DNA of 64,000 nt from an uncultured Bacilli bacterium (GCA_910579455.1 CAJTUT010000001.1:62001-126000), one strand, 5' to 3'; shown: positions 9,675 to 19,597, numbered from the stretch's first letter. The notes: generated from the letters alone by a model not told the origin. Program-made: numbers and translations.

Positions 9675-11750
9675 ATGAAAAAAAGAATAATAAAACAAAA
9701 GGATAGGGTTATCAAATTTTTAAAGTTAGTAAAAAAAGAACATCTTATAAAGAAATATATTCATAATAATGTTTTATTTATTACGTTTGTTTTAACATGT
9801 GTGTTTAATTCAACGATGCTTCGTTTTTTGACAATGCATCTATTAGAAAATTATTTATCTATTAAACCTATTTTAGCAGATACAGCTATTTTAGTAATAG
9901 TAGGCTCTTTTGGCTATTTATTAAAACCTAAAAATAGGTTTAGTTATTATTTGGCGTTTAATATTTTATTTTCAGCACTGTGTATGATTAATTCTATTTA
10001 TTATACATTTTATACCTCTTTTGCTTCTGTTTCTATGTTATCACTTACGCAGTATATTGCATCGGTTGGAGATGCTGTTGTGGAGAATGTTTTGCAGTTA
10101 AAAGATGTCATTTACATTTTGGGACCTATTATTTTAATTATTGTGCATATTAGATTAAAGAAAAAAGGTTATTATAAAAAAATAGAGGTGAAATCGGAGC
10201 GAAAGAGAAAAACAATAAAGACCTTGGTTGCAGGTTGCATCATTGCGGTTTTATTCACAGTTACCTTATCCGCCTTAGATATCAGCCGATTTGCTAAACA
10301 ATGGAATAGAGAATATGTAGTAATGAAGTTTGGAATTTATATTTATCAACTAAACGATATTATTACATCGGTCCAACCTAAAATAAATTCTTTATTTGGA
10401 TACGATAAAGCGATGAAGGAATTTAAAGAGTATTATAAAGATATAGAAAAACAACCTGAAAATGAGTATACAAATATATTTAAAGATAAGAATGTATTGG
10501 TACTTCATGCTGAGAGTATTCAAACTAATTTATTTAATTTAAGCTTTAATGGAATTGACGTAGTACCTAATTTGAAAAGAATTGCAAGCGAGGGAATGTA
10601 TTTCTCGAATTTTTATCCACAGGTTAGTGTTGGAACTAGTAGTGATTCCGAATTAACATTTACCACATCATTAATGCCTACACAAAGTGGAACAGCATTT
10701 GTATCCTATTTTGATAGAACTTATAATTCTATTCCAGAGATGATGAATAACAAGGGGTATTATACTTTTAGTATGCATGCTAATAATGCTGACTTTTGGA
10801 ATAGACGTGCTATGTATGAACATTTAGGATATCAAAAATTTTATAGTAAAACAGATTATAATGTTACTAATGAAAATACAATCGGTTTAGGCTTGAGTGA
10901 CCAGGAGTTTTTTAAACAATCTATGCCAAAATTAAAGAAAATTAATGAAAAATATGATAAATGGTATGGCCTAATGATCATGTTATCAAATCATACTCCG
11001 TTTTCGGATATAGAACATTATGGTGAGTATGATGTTACAATGAAAGAAGTAATTACAAAAGAAGACGGAACTACTGAGGAAATTGTACACCCTTATATGG
11101 AAGGAAGAAAATTAGGAAATTATTTTAAGTCAGCTCATTATGCAGATCAGGCAATTGGAGAATTATTCCAAGAATTAGAGGAAAATAAATTATTAGATGA
11201 TACCGTAGTTGTCATTTATGGTGATCATGATGCTAGACTTTCAAGAAGTGATTACGATTATATGTATAATTATGATAAGCAGACAGAATCTAAATTGGAT
11301 AAAGATCATCCTAATTATAAAGAATATGATTTTTATCAATATGAGTTGGGAAGAAAAGTTCCTTTCATTATTTGGACAAAAGATATGAAGGATTCCTCAA
11401 TGAATAAGGAGATAAAAGATGTAATGGGAATGTATGATGTCATGCCAACTTTAGGAAATATGTTTGGATTTTATAATAAATATCAGTTAGGTCATGATAT
11501 CTTTGATATTAAGTCTAATAATATTGTCGTATTCCCAACTGGTAATTGGGTTACTAATAGGGTATATTATAACAGCCAAAAAGAAGAATATCTATCCTTA
11601 GACGGAAGTGCAATTAGTGAAGAAGAGATTACTAAAAATAGTGAGTATACTACGAAGCTGTTAAACCTATCAAATGATATTATTGTATATGATTTAATTG
11701 AACGATATAAAGAAGAGAAGGATATCCTAACATATAAGGAGGGGAGTTAA
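9675..11750 (+). CDS. LtaS-like membrane sulfatase (lipoteichoic acid synthase family)
   Basis: LtaS enzymes move glycerol-phosphate from phosphatidylglycerol to a growing lipoteichoic acid chain on the outer membrane face. This 691-residue protein has about five N-terminal membrane helices (about 32-205) and an extracellular sulfatase-fold domain (about 270-625). Metal and active-site motifs are HAES (Glu280), GTSSDSE (320-326) and VVVIYGDHDAR. In characterised LtaS the motif is GKTSDSE with a Thr nucleophile. Here that position is Ser322, preceded by Thr321. A related phosphoglycerol or phosphoethanolamine transferase is therefore possible. A co-transcribed anchored protein starts 2 bp downstream. 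Confidence 0.88.
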   Translation: MKKRIIKQKDRVIKFLKLVKKEHLIKKYIHNNVLFITFVLTCVFNSTMLRFLTMHLLENYLSIKPILADTAILVIVGSFGYLLKPKNRFSYYLAFNILFSALCMINSIYYTFYTSFASVSMLSLTQYIASVGDAVVENVLQLKDVIYILGPIILIIVHIRLKKKGYYKKIEVKSERKRKTIKTLVAGCIIAVLFTVTLSALDISRFAKQWNREYVVMKFGIYIYQLNDIITSVQPKINSLFGYDKAMKEFKEYYKDIEKQPENEYTNIFKDKNVLVLHAESIQTNLFNLSFNGIDVVPNLKRIASEGMYFSNFYPQVSVGTSSDSELTFTTSLMPTQSGTAFVSYFDRTYNSIPEMMNNKGYYTFSMHANNADFWNRRAMYEHLGYQKFYSKTDYNVTNENTIGLGLSDQEFFKQSMPKLKKINEKYDKWYGLMIMLSNHTPFSDIEHYGEYDVTMKEVITKEDGTTEEIVHPYMEGRKLGNYFKSAHYADQAIGELFQELEENKLLDDTVVVIYGDHDARLSRSDYDYMYNYDKQTESKLDKDHPNYKEYDFYQYELGRKVPFIIWTKDMKDSSMNKEIKDVMGMYDVMPTLGNMFGFYNKYQLGHDIFDIKSNNIVVFPTGNWVTNRVYYNSQKEEYLSLDGSAISEEEITKNSEYTTKLLNLSNDIIVYDLIERYKEEKDILTYKEGS

Positions 11751-11752
11751 AT

Positions 11753-12424
11753 ATGGTAGCAAAAAGAGTGAAAAGAAAACCAAAAAAAATATTCATTATA
11801 CTACTATTAACTCTTTTTATAATAATAGCGGGTGGTGTTTATTTTATATTTTTTAATCACAACCAAGTAAAGGATACTAAGGTTGTTTCCAAAATACCTG
11901 AGTATGGTTATACCTTAAAAAGTAATAAAAGTACTACCTATAAAAAACTATTTCAAGAGTTAAAAAGTATTTTAGAAAAAGAAAAAGTAAATGAAAAGGA
12001 ATATGCAAAAATAATTACTAAAATGTTTATCACGGACTTTTTCTCCCTAAATGATCATGTAGCAAAAACAGATGTTGGAGGAACAGATTTTATTTATACC
12101 ACAGCTTTAGAAAATTTTTTAGTAAATGCAGAGGACACTTTATATAAATATGTAGAAAGTAATATCTATAAACAAAGAAATCAAAAATTACCAGTAGTAG
12201 AGAGCATCACAATCAATCAAGTTAAAACAATAGAGTATACCTATGAAGAAGAAATAGACGAAAAAGCCTATCAAGTAATTGCTAATTGGACCTATAAAGA
12301 CAAAGAGGCAGCTGATGGTTATCAAACGGAAGCCGTATTTACATATATACACGAGGGAAAGAAACTTGCATTAGTGGAAGTTTCAGATAAGGAAGCAGAT
12401 GAGGAAGAAAATCAAGATGAATGA
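11753..12424 (+). CDS. Membrane-anchored extracytoplasmic protein of unknown function
   Basis: This 223-residue protein has a basic N-terminus, one membrane helix (about 13-34) and an extracellular domain. The domain starts with a helical part (KKLFQELKSILEKEK) and ends in beta strands and an acidic tail (EADEEENQDE). I do not recognise the family. The fold could be NTF2-like, but that is a guess. It starts 2 bp after the LtaS-like gene with Shine-Dalgarno GGAGGGGAG, so it is made with the enzyme and may assist or regulate it at the membrane surface. Confidence 0.8.
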   Translation: MVAKRVKRKPKKIFIILLLTLFIIIAGGVYFIFFNHNQVKDTKVVSKIPEYGYTLKSNKSTTYKKLFQELKSILEKEKVNEKEYAKIITKMFITDFFSLNDHVAKTDVGGTDFIYTTALENFLVNAEDTLYKYVESNIYKQRNQKLPVVESITINQVKTIEYTYEEEIDEKAYQVIANWTYKDKEAADGYQTEAVFTYIHEGKKLALVEVSDKEADEEENQDE

Positions 12425-12481
12425 TTTTACTTCCTTTTTATATAATTATAGTATATTATATAATAAAGGAGGAGAGTAGAT

Positions 12482-12874
12482 ATGGAAAGTTATCATTCAT
12501 TTACTTATACGGCTTTAGGAGCAGCTTTAGGTGTTTACATGGCAATTGCTACTGTTATTGGTATATTAAGTATTATTGCTATGTGGAAAATATTTACAAA
12601 AGCAGGAAAACCAGGTTGGGCATCTATTATTCCGATTTATAACATCATAGTTCTGTTCCAGCTTGTAGGATTAACCCCATGGCTATTATTACTATATTTT
12701 ATACCAATTATAAATGTTATAGCAGCAATCGTTTTAATGATTATGGTATCCATAAGACTTGCTAAAGCCTTTGGTAAGAGTTCAGGCTTTACTGTAGGAC
12801 TAATTTTTCTAAATACAATATTTATTTTAATATTGGGACTAGGAGATTCTAAGTACGTGGGAATACCTGAATAA
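12482..12874 (+). CDS. DUF5684-type small membrane protein
   Basis: This 130-residue protein has three or four membrane helices. The segment WKIFTKAGKPGWASIIPIYN is the hallmark of the DUF5684 family, whose members are often misannotated as signal peptidase I. No Ser/Lys protease dyad is visible, so I do not call it a protease. The start is firm: AAAGGAGGAGAG lies just upstream, and a TATAAT is at 12459-12464. It converges on the reverse-strand LCP gene, with which it shares a terminator. Confidence 0.85.
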   Translation: MESYHSFTYTALGAALGVYMAIATVIGILSIIAMWKIFTKAGKPGWASIIPIYNIIVLFQLVGLTPWLLLLYFIPIINVIAAIVLMIMVSIRLAKAFGKSSGFTVGLIFLNTIFILILGLGDSKYVGIPE

Positions 12875-12905
12875 AAAAATCACTTCAGTTTGAAGTGATT
12901 TTTTT
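12873..12905. terminator. Bidirectional intrinsic terminator
   Basis: ATCACTTCA and TGAAGTGAT pair perfectly around GTT and are flanked by an A-run on the left and a T-run on the right, so it works in both directions between the convergent genes. The LCP stop codon (TGA at 12887-12885 on the reverse strand) lies in the stem. Confidence 0.85.
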
Positions 12906-14894
12906 ATTATCGGAAGGGGAGCCACTTGAAGAATTATTATTTCCTGCTGATGAGTCCCCAGTATCACCAGATTCTCCTGTTCCACCAGTATTATCTTTAT
13001 CACCATCAGGGGTTTCTGGTATGGTTGGTTTTTCCGTTGAAGGAATATCATTTTTATTTTGGGTAGTATTGTTTGTTGAACTATTATTTTCTTCTTTACT
13101 ACATTTTCCATTCACTTTAGTGTATCCCCACTTACATACACAGGATACTCCATCAGCACCCAATTCTTCATTGAGTCCACAAGAATCTTTTGAACTAGGT
13201 TTAAAGGAATTGTATTTGGAAGCATTATAAGTGGATTTATAAGGTCCTTCCCCAATTACTTTTTTCTTGTAAGGTTCATTGATGGAAAAGCTGAATTTTT
13301 TGATAGTTTTATGCTTTGTAAGTCCTAGATTCATTTTCATAGCCTTTATAATATCATTTTTACTGTAGGTATTTGGAACATAGTTATATAGCTCCATACG
13401 CATTCTTTTATCATATATCATAGCACTAGCACCCTCTAAATATAATTGTTGAATATTAATGATATTAGAGTTATTGCTACTTAAGCCAATTTTTGTAATA
13501 TCCTTAGCGATACTATAAAAGGATAAAATTTGTTTTGTTGTTAGGTTGGTATCTAAGCTATTAGCTACAGTATTTAAAACACTAGTAAATTGGTTAACAC
13601 TTCTTAAGGATTTTATTTTTTCAAGCATAGCTTGAATTACTAGTTGTTGGTTTTGACCACGACCGAAGTCTCCATTTATTAATTGTTTTCTATTTCTAGA
13701 TAGGACTAGTGCCTCTTCTCCGTTAAGATGTTGCCTGCCTTCTTTAATACAAATTTCAACTTCCCTATTAGAATTATCAGTACACAAATCTTGGGGAACA
13801 TCAACATCAATACCACCTAAGGCATCTACTAGTTTGACTAATCCTTTAAAATTAATCTTAGCATAGTAATCAATATTAATATCGAAAAAATCCTCAATTG
13901 TGTTAATCATACAATCATTTCCATAAGCTGCCGCATGGGTAATTTTATTTTCATCTTTACTAGGCCAACAAGCAATTGGTACATAACTATCCCTTGGAAT
14001 TGATAACATAGTGGCATTTAAAGTTTTTGGATTAAAAGTAATTAGGATTAAAGAATCGCCATTAGCCACTGCATTTTTGGTTAAAACCTCATCTGTAGAG
14101 TCAATTCCCATTAGAAGGATAGTGAAAGGTTCTTTTACAGATTTACCAGTAGATTCTGTTTCAGATTTGGAAGTTTCAGATTTTAACATTTTCCTTTCTT
14201 TACTAGTAATAATTTTAGTTTCCTCTTGAATATTCTCATATCCAGCAATATTTCCATAAATACCTGGATAATCAGTGGATAAGAAAATAGCATCCACATC
14301 ATTGGTATATAAATCAGAAATCATTTCAGTATAACTTTCATATTTAACAAATTTATTATCTTCTTTTAAATTCTCCTCTTTAATTATCTCTTGAGGAATA
14401 ATATATCCTTCTGGTGAGGTTTTATCCTTTAAGATACCAATTTTATAGTCTTGAATATCTTTGACTGTTGTTACCTCATTGTCTTTTAATACTACCAAAC
14501 TAGAGGAATAGGTGACATATTTTTTATTAATATTATTAATCGTCCCATAAAAATACGAGATAATATAACCAGTTAGGAAACAGATAATAGAATAGATAAT
14601 TAAAAAACTGATAAATCCAATTCTTTTAGATGGCTTCTCCTTTTTCCTTTTACGTGGCTTATCCTTCCATACTAATCTCATTTTAATAAGTAAAATAAAA
14701 TCAATAAGCAATAAACTCCCCATTGCAATATATCTAATAACATCTTCCACTCCACTTAATTTAAAAATATTGTAAAGTAAAAATCCACTAGATATTAATG
14801 ATAAAATAAAAAATATGAATGCTACAACACTTGATTTTTTTCTTTTTTTCTTTCCTTGAGATGTCTCTTCTAGGATTTCAATGTTTTCTCTCAT
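12885..14894 (-). CDS. LCP (LytR-CpsA-Psr) family wall-glycan transferase with extra SBP-like and Cys-rich modules
   Basis: LCP enzymes attach teichoic acid or other glycans from lipid carriers to peptidoglycan. This 669-residue protein has three N-terminal membrane helices (about 22-40, 54-71, 92-115). A region at about 128-225 resembles a small solute-binding lobe (VKDIQDYKIGILKD, NDVDAIFLSTDY). The LCP domain starts near 255, with LLMGIDSTDE (Asp265), GDSLILITF (Asp280), SIPRDSYV (Arg301), ALVLSRNRKQ and DFGRGQNQQ, all expected catalytic or phosphate-binding residues. The tail has a four-Cys EGF-like segment (CGLNEELGADGVSCVCKWGY) and then a Ser/Thr/Gly/Asn-rich end. The start is supported by GGAGGGG. 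The gene faces the divergent GH73 gene. Confidence 0.92.
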   Translation of the reverse strand: MRENIEILEETSQGKKKRKKSSVVAFIFFILSLISSGFLLYNIFKLSGVEDVIRYIAMGSLLLIDFILLIKMRLVWKDKPRKRKKEKPSKRIGFISFLIIYSIICFLTGYIISYFYGTINNINKKYVTYSSSLVVLKDNEVTTVKDIQDYKIGILKDKTSPEGYIIPQEIIKEENLKEDNKFVKYESYTEMISDLYTNDVDAIFLSTDYPGIYGNIAGYENIQEETKIITSKERKMLKSETSKSETESTGKSVKEPFTILLMGIDSTDEVLTKNAVANGDSLILITFNPKTLNATMLSIPRDSYVPIACWPSKDENKITHAAAYGNDCMINTIEDFFDINIDYYAKINFKGLVKLVDALGGIDVDVPQDLCTDNSNREVEICIKEGRQHLNGEEALVLSRNRKQLINGDFGRGQNQQLVIQAMLEKIKSLRSVNQFTSVLNTVANSLDTNLTTKQILSFYSIAKDITKIGLSSNNSNIINIQQLYLEGASAMIYDKRMRMELYNYVPNTYSKNDIIKAMKMNLGLTKHKTIKKFSFSINEPYKKKVIGEGPYKSTYNASKYNSFKPSSKDSCGLNEELGADGVSCVCKWGYTKVNGKCSKEENNSSTNNTTQNKNDIPSTEKPTIPETPDGDKDNTGGTGESGDTGDSSAGNNNSSSGSPSDNKKITSN

Positions 14895-14927
14895 ATTTTC
14901 CCCTCCAAATCTTCTTTAACACTATTC

Positions 14928-14956
14928 ATTATACAAAAAAAGTGAAGTGTTTTCAA
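14928..14956 (-). promoter_or_regulatory. Promoter of the LCP gene
   Basis: On the reverse strand this reads TTGAAA (14956-14951), a 17-bp spacer and TATAAT (14933-14928), ahead of Shine-Dalgarno GGAGGGG. Confidence 0.75.
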
Positions 14957-15081
14957 CTATATTATGTAATTTATAACAGAGAAAGAAGAAACCTAAGTGA
15001 ATAATTTATTATTGTATAAATGTCAATATAATGTAAAGATTTTTTTTATTTACATGTAATGAGGAAAATGCCGTGTAAATC

Positions 15082-15090
15082 TGATATAAT
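15082..15090 (+). promoter_or_regulatory. Extended -10 promoter of the GH73 gene
   Basis: TGATATAAT lies 27 bp before the ATG. No good -35 is visible. A 7-bp inverted repeat (ATGTAAA at 15031, TTTACAT at 15049) lies upstream and might be a regulator site. Confidence 0.6.
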
Positions 15091-15117
15091 AGAATTAAAA
15101 TATTGGAGGTGTTAGGC

Positions 15118-18100
15118 ATGAGTAAAAAAATAATTTTTGGGTTTTTCCTTTTCATATTTTTCATTTATCCAAATAATGTAAAAGCTTTGTCATCCTCAGA
15201 GTATGAAAAGCGGCATAATTGTAGCAATTTTGAATTGGCTAGAGCCGAAACAAATGGGAGTGCTACTAAGGTTGGATGCTATAATACCTATCAGGAAGCG
15301 AAGAAAGCAATGAATGAAAATAGCAATCAAAATTTGTTTATCTTTGATGAAAGAGGAACTACTAAAATCGTAGATGCTAAATATGCTTTAGTAGATTTAA
15401 CAGTAAATAATCTTACTTATTTTTATGAAAGTCCTACTTTAACCACCAGACTTTATATGGCGATTAATACATCATCATCTTATGGAGGGGTAGATGCAGC
15501 GTTTATTGATGCCAACGCATCTAATTTTGCAGCGAAAGTTAAAATAGCAAATTTTACAGGATGGATTGCCAAAGAAAACTATGAAATTGTACCCCTTGCT
15601 TGGATAAGGTCTAAAAGCTCTTATACAATTACGGATCAAACAATTAAACATAATTATGTTGCTAAAATTCAAAATAGTTATAGTGGTAATAGTGGTTCAA
15701 CTATTGGTCCAAAGCCCGATGGAGTATCTGCGGGGACCTATTATAGTTATGATGGACATTACTTCTATACCAATCTCATCACTATGTTGAATGATTATAA
15801 AAATAATACTTATAATAATGCAGTTAATAAAAATAATCCTTATTATAATTATTATATGTATTTATCAAATCATACAAAAACGACATATTCCTCGTTAAAT
15901 ATTGATGAGTATATAAGAAATACGTTAGGTTACACAAAAGGTGTTTATAGCGATAAGGCATATAATGGAGCAAGTAGGCTTTATGGTCAGGGTCAATATT
16001 TTTATAATACGCAACAAGTCTATGGAGTCAATGCCTTACTTTCCTTTAGTTTAAGTCGAAATGAAACTGGAAATGGTCGCAGTAATTTAGCGATTAATAA
16101 GAATAATGGATTTGGTTTAAATGCTGTTGATACCAATCCTACTCAGGGTTCAGATTGGTATCCAACATTTTCTAAAAGTATATTTGGGTATGCCTCTAAG
16201 TGGGCATCCTACAGCTATAGTTATGCAACGGATTGGAGATACTTTGGACCCGCCTTTGGAGATAAACAAAACGGTATGAATGTAAAATATGCAACTGATG
16301 CCTATTGGAGTGAAAAAATGGCTGCTAATTATTACAATTTTGATAAGAGTAAGGGTCTAAATGACTATAACTATTATCAATTAGGTGTTATTACCTCTCC
16401 CACTAAAGCCTATTTTGGAGCTTCAACAACTTCTAAAATGATTTATGAGTATCCAGAATCAGAAGATCAGGTAGTAATTGTGGGAGAAGTTGGATCTTGG
16501 TATAAAGTAGTAAGTGACATTAATATTGATGCAAATGGTAATAAGATTGGTAATAGTTCAGACTACACTAAGCCATATAATTGGAATAGTAGCTATGTTT
16601 ATGTAGAAAAGAGTAAAGTAAGACTTATAAACAAAGGAAAAAATGGTTATGTCGCACCTACTAGTGTAACAAACTACCAGGATAGTAATTATACATACAA
16701 TTTATATATTGAAGATAATACATTAAAACCCAAGGTAGCTGTTACAACAAAAGAGACCAACTATTATTATGATGCCGCCTTAACATCAAAAAAGAATCAA
16801 AGGGTGTTAAAAGATAAATGGATCATGGTATATAGTGCTTGTTATGATAACAGTGGTAGAGTCATTTCTTATTTGGTAACCTCTAATTATAAGTATGATC
16901 AAAAAGAGTGGATTTCCGCTGATTCCATTAAATTTATTACCAGTGGTTATGGAAAAGTAACTGTGATTCCAACAGGTGCCTATGCATGGGTAAATTCCTC
17001 TGCACATAATCGTTCGGATACCGTAATTGGAGGGCAATTTACTTATTCTTATGTACCTTTGATGACATCAGTGAACTCAGATGGAAAACTTTGGTATAAA
17101 GTTCCTGTCAACTTAGAAGGAACAGCTAACTCTACTGGATATATCTTAGCGAGTGATTCGGATATGAGAGTGGATTTAACAATGAGTTACGCAACTAACA
17201 ATAATCCTGTTATTTCTGCTAGTAATAAAACTCTTGTTCAAGGATCCAAATATAATCCGTTAGATGGAGTTAGTGCAACTGATCCAGAAGATGGCAATAT
17301 CACATCTAAAATTCAAGTTATTACGAATACAGTTAATACCAATAAAGTAGGCACTTACAAAGTCGTTTATAGTGTAACAGATAAAGATAATGCTACCGTT
17401 ACTAAGGAAGTTACCATAACAGTTATAAAAAATGAATCACCTGTAATTCAAGCTAGTGATAAGACAATTAAACTGAATTCCAAATTTAATGAATTAAGCG
17501 GAGTTACTGCTACAGATAAGGAAGATGGAGACATTACCAAAAATATAAAAGTGGTAGAAAATACAGTAAATACAAAGGTAGTAGGAAATTATAAAGTAAC
17601 CTATCAGGTCACAGATAGTTATGGAAATCAAGTTACAAAAACCATTACTATCAAAGTAGATGATATCCCTTTAGAAAAAAAATCGGGTAGATTTGATTTG
17701 CACTTCTTAAAAAAATCTTCAAATAAGTTAATAATCAAGGGATACTCTACTATAGACGGAATTCACAATGATTTAAACACTAATATTAGTTATCAATTAA
17801 TTTTCGAAAATATTGACAACGGTAAGATTTATAAACAGGATTTAGAAAGAGTAGAGAATAGTTCTAATATTCCATATAACGTACCATCTTATGATCAGTA
17901 TAATTATAAATATTCTTGGTTTGAAGGAGAGATTCTAGTTAATAAAATACCTAGTGGAGACTATAGAATGTATATAGAGGCTTTTAATGAGTCATATTAT
18001 TCTAAAAATATCATAAGCAATCAGTTATATAGTGAACAAATAAAAACCTATGAAACGAATTCTAAATATGTATTAACTAGAAATAATTATTTTAGTGCTA

Positions 18101-18609
18101 CTCGTGATTTAGAACTTGTTATTAGGGATCAAAAATTAGCAGGTAAAACAACAGATGCCTTATCTAATCAATATGGTCAATATGAAGATTTAAAATTTAT
18201 AAATAATAAACTATACATATATGGTAACTCTTTCAGCACAGGAATGGATTTATCCAATTCTAGTAAAGTAACAAGAAAAATTATATTTGAAAATACAAAT
18301 ACTTATCAATCATACAGTTATGCCTTGTCAAAAGCAACAAAAAAACTTTATGATGTAAAACTACCAGTTCCTGATAAATTGTCAAAAGAAAATGCTTGGT
18401 ATGAGGGAGAAATAGATATTAGTAATTTGGGGATAGGAGAGTATAGTATTTATATTACTACAGCATCTAATGTAGAAGATATTGGGGAACTAAATGAACA
18501 GTTATTTAGGGATTTAGAAAAGATAAAGGCTACAATTAATAATAAGAAATACCAGTTCAGAGTAAATTATAATAAACGTTATAGGGTTGAATTAATTGTT
18601 ACAAAATAG
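15118..18609 (+). CDS. Large secreted GH73 glucosaminidase with SH3-like and Ig-like domains
   Basis: This 1163-residue exported wall hydrolase has a signal peptide at 1-23 ([19 protein letters not shown]). Two SH3-like segments lie at about 85-165. The glucosaminidase domain at about 205-410 resembles the LytB/GH73 type: [12 protein letters not shown] carries the likely catalytic Glu316 and is followed by [13 protein letters not shown]. More SH3-like modules follow (about 425-690). Two DUF5011/Ig-like repeats at about 695-855 share ATDxEDG and VGxYKVxYxVTD. The C-terminal 300 residues hold two copies of an unassigned module ([18 protein letters not shown]). The frame is open to a TTG at 15103, but that lies in the Shine-Dalgarno TTGGAGGTG, so ATG 15118 is the start. 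It probably cleaves peptidoglycan glycan strands during division or turnover. Confidence 0.9.
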   Translation: MSKKIIFGFFLFIFFIYPNNVKALSSSEYEKRHNCSNFELARAETNGSATKVGCYNTYQEAKKAMNENSNQNLFIFDERGTTKIVDAKYALVDLTVNNLTYFYESPTLTTRLYMAINTSSSYGGVDAAFIDANASNFAAKVKIANFTGWIAKENYEIVPLAWIRSKSSYTITDQTIKHNYVAKIQNSYSGNSGSTIGPKPDGVSAGTYYSYDGHYFYTNLITMLNDYKNNTYNNAVNKNNPYYNYYMYLSNHTKTTYSSLNIDEYIRNTLGYTKGVYSDKAYNGASRLYGQGQYFYNTQQVYGVNALLSFSLSRNETGNGRSNLAINKNNGFGLNAVDTNPTQGSDWYPTFSKSIFGYASKWASYSYSYATDWRYFGPAFGDKQNGMNVKYATDAYWSEKMAANYYNFDKSKGLNDYNYYQLGVITSPTKAYFGASTTSKMIYEYPESEDQVVIVGEVGSWYKVVSDINIDANGNKIGNSSDYTKPYNWNSSYVYVEKSKVRLINKGKNGYVAPTSVTNYQDSNYTYNLYIEDNTLKPKVAVTTKETNYYYDAALTSKKNQRVLKDKWIMVYSACYDNSGRVISYLVTSNYKYDQKEWISADSIKFITSGYGKVTVIPTGAYAWVNSSAHNRSDTVIGGQFTYSYVPLMTSVNSDGKLWYKVPVNLEGTANSTGYILASDSDMRVDLTMSYATNNNPVISASNKTLVQGSKYNPLDGVSATDPEDGNITSKIQVITNTVNTNKVGTYKVVYSVTDKDNATVTKEVTITVIKNESPVIQASDKTIKLNSKFNELSGVTATDKEDGDITKNIKVVENTVNTKVVGNYKVTYQVTDSYGNQVTKTITIKVDDIPLEKKSGRFDLHFLKKSSNKLIIKGYSTIDGIHNDLNTNISYQLIFENIDNGKIYKQDLERVENSSNIPYNVPSYDQYNYKYSWFEGEILVNKIPSGDYRMYIEAFNESYYSKNIISNQLYSEQIKTYETNSKYVLTRNNYFSATRDLELVIRDQKLAGKTTDALSNQYGQYEDLKFINNKLYIYGNSFSTGMDLSNSSKVTRKIIFENTNTYQSYSYALSKATKKLYDVKLPVPDKLSKENAWYEGEIDISNLGIGEYSIYITTASNVEDIGELNEQLFRDLEKIKATINNKKYQFRVNYNKRYRVELIVTK

Positions 18610-18626
18610 TTTTTAAGGAGGGGAAT

Positions 18627-18884
18627 ATGGACCAAAGAATAGTGAAACCATTTACAATATGGAAGCACTTTAAAGGAACAAAAGCTTTAGTAATCACGGT
18701 AGCTAAACATAGTGAAACAGAAGAGAATCTAGTTATTTATCAGTGCATTGATAATAATGGCAAAACCAATCATCAAGATGGAATTTATGCTAGACCCTTA
18801 GATATGTTCTTATCTGAAGTAGATCATGAAAAATATCCTGATGTAGTACAAAAATATCGTTTTGAAGAAGAAATTATAAACTAA
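18627..18884 (+). CDS. DUF1653 domain protein
   Basis: This 85-residue soluble protein matches DUF1653: WKHFKG near the N-terminus, [15 protein letters not shown] in the middle and [12 protein letters not shown] near the end. The family function is unknown. Shine-Dalgarno AAGGAGGGG is ideal. It starts 17 bp after the GH73 stop without an obvious promoter of its own, so it is probably transcribed from upstream. Confidence 0.88.
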   Translation: MDQRIVKPFTIWKHFKGTKALVITVAKHSETEENLVIYQCIDNNGKTNHQDGIYARPLDMFLSEVDHEKYPDVVQKYRFEEEIIN

Positions 18885-18897
18885 TATATAAGAATAT

Positions 18898-18922
18898 AAA
18901 AATAGGCCTTGGGTCTATTTTT
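18898..18922 (+). terminator. Intrinsic terminator after the DUF1653 gene
   Basis: AAAAATAGGCC and GGTCTATTTTT form an 11-bp stem with one G-U pair around the loop TTG. The right arm ends in five T. Confidence 0.75.
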
Positions 18923-18923
18923 A

Positions 18924-18932
18924 TGTTATAAT
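18924..18932 (+). promoter_or_regulatory. Extended -10 promoter with a long leader before the HhH gene
   Basis: TGTTATAAT directly follows the terminator. The next real gene starts at 19064, leaving a leader of about 125 nt. The leader holds only two tiny frames of about 18 codons (from 18961 and 18992), neither convincing. Confidence 0.45.
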
Positions 18933-19063
18933 GTATATGAATGAAACAAAGTTATGAGAGATGATGGATCTAGAGAAAATATTAGGGAAAAATGATAAGA
19001 GCTACTGCATCATTTAAAAACACACTGTTTTTTCTAGACATTGAGTAAGGATAGGGTTATAAA

Positions 19064-19321
19064 ATGAAAACAGATTTAATTACTATACCTAATGTAGGTA
19101 AGAATACGAAACAAGATTTACTAAATATAGGGATTTATCATGTAGAAGATTTAAAAGGGAAAGATCCTGAAGAACTATATTTAAAAGATTGTGAGTATAA
19201 AGGATATAGAGAAGATCGATGTCAGTTGTATGTATTTAGAATGGCTGTTTATTATGCAGAGCATACTTCATGGGAGGAAGAAAAACTAAAATGGTGGTAT
19301 TGGAAAGATAAAAATCAGTAA
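19064..19321 (+). CDS. Cdd1-type helix-hairpin-helix protein
   Basis: This 85-residue protein opens with IPNVGKNTKQDLLNIGI, a helix-hairpin-helix element typical of non-sequence-specific DNA binding. It continues with DLKGKDPEELY, YREDRCQLYVFRMAVYYAE and LKWWYWKD, which together are the signature of the Cdd1 ('pathogenicity locus') family. The function is not established. DNA binding is inferred from the HhH. It begins a run of genes mostly linked to DNA repair. Confidence 0.85.
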   Translation: MKTDLITIPNVGKNTKQDLLNIGIYHVEDLKGKDPEELYLKDCEYKGYREDRCQLYVFRMAVYYAEHTSWEEEKLKWWYWKDKNQ

Positions 19322-19383
19322 TGTGAGATGAATAACCGAAAGGAATTTAGTTACTATTGATAGAGGATGAAAGGAAGTTTATT

Positions 19384-19597
19384 ATGGATGATAAAGAATT
19401 GATACTAAAGAATTAAAAAGAATCTTGGATTAAGTACGGATGATGTGGTTAATTATTGTAAGAAAAAGATATTAGATAATAGTAGTATTATCTATAAACA
19501 GGGCAAGAACTGGTATTGTGAAATAGAAAATATAAGGATCACTATCAATTCATATAGTTATACCATTATTACTGCACACATATTAAAGAATGATTGA
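19384..19597 (+). pseudogene. Broken DUF3781-family gene
   Basis: An ATG at 19384 opens a frame that stops after ten codons (MDDKELILKN). In another frame, from about 19409, the sequence reads RIKKNLGLSTDDVVNYCKKK, then KQGKNWYCEIENIRITI and SYSYTIITAH, ending with TGA at 19595-19597. RIKKNL, GKNWYCE and SYTIITAH are characteristic of DUF3781. The N-terminal segment is therefore shifted and shortened against the rest, and the gene cannot make the normal product. The family function is unknown. Confidence 0.7.

Noticed and set aside
12421..12642. Forward 73-codon frame overlapping the DUF5684 gene
   Set aside because: It is an out-of-frame reading of the DUF5684 coding sequence, which has the better start and a clear family match.
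12482..12874. Signal peptidase I
   Set aside because: This label is common for the family, but no Ser-Lys catalytic pair or peptidase boxes are visible.
12895..13230. Forward 111-codon frame opposite the LCP gene
   Set aside because: Shadow of the low-complexity LCP tail, with no ribosome site and no family.
15031..15055. Terminator upstream of the GH73 gene
   Set aside because: ATGTAAA and TTTACAT form only a 7-bp stem, and the T-run is in the loop. It is mentioned only as a possible regulator site.
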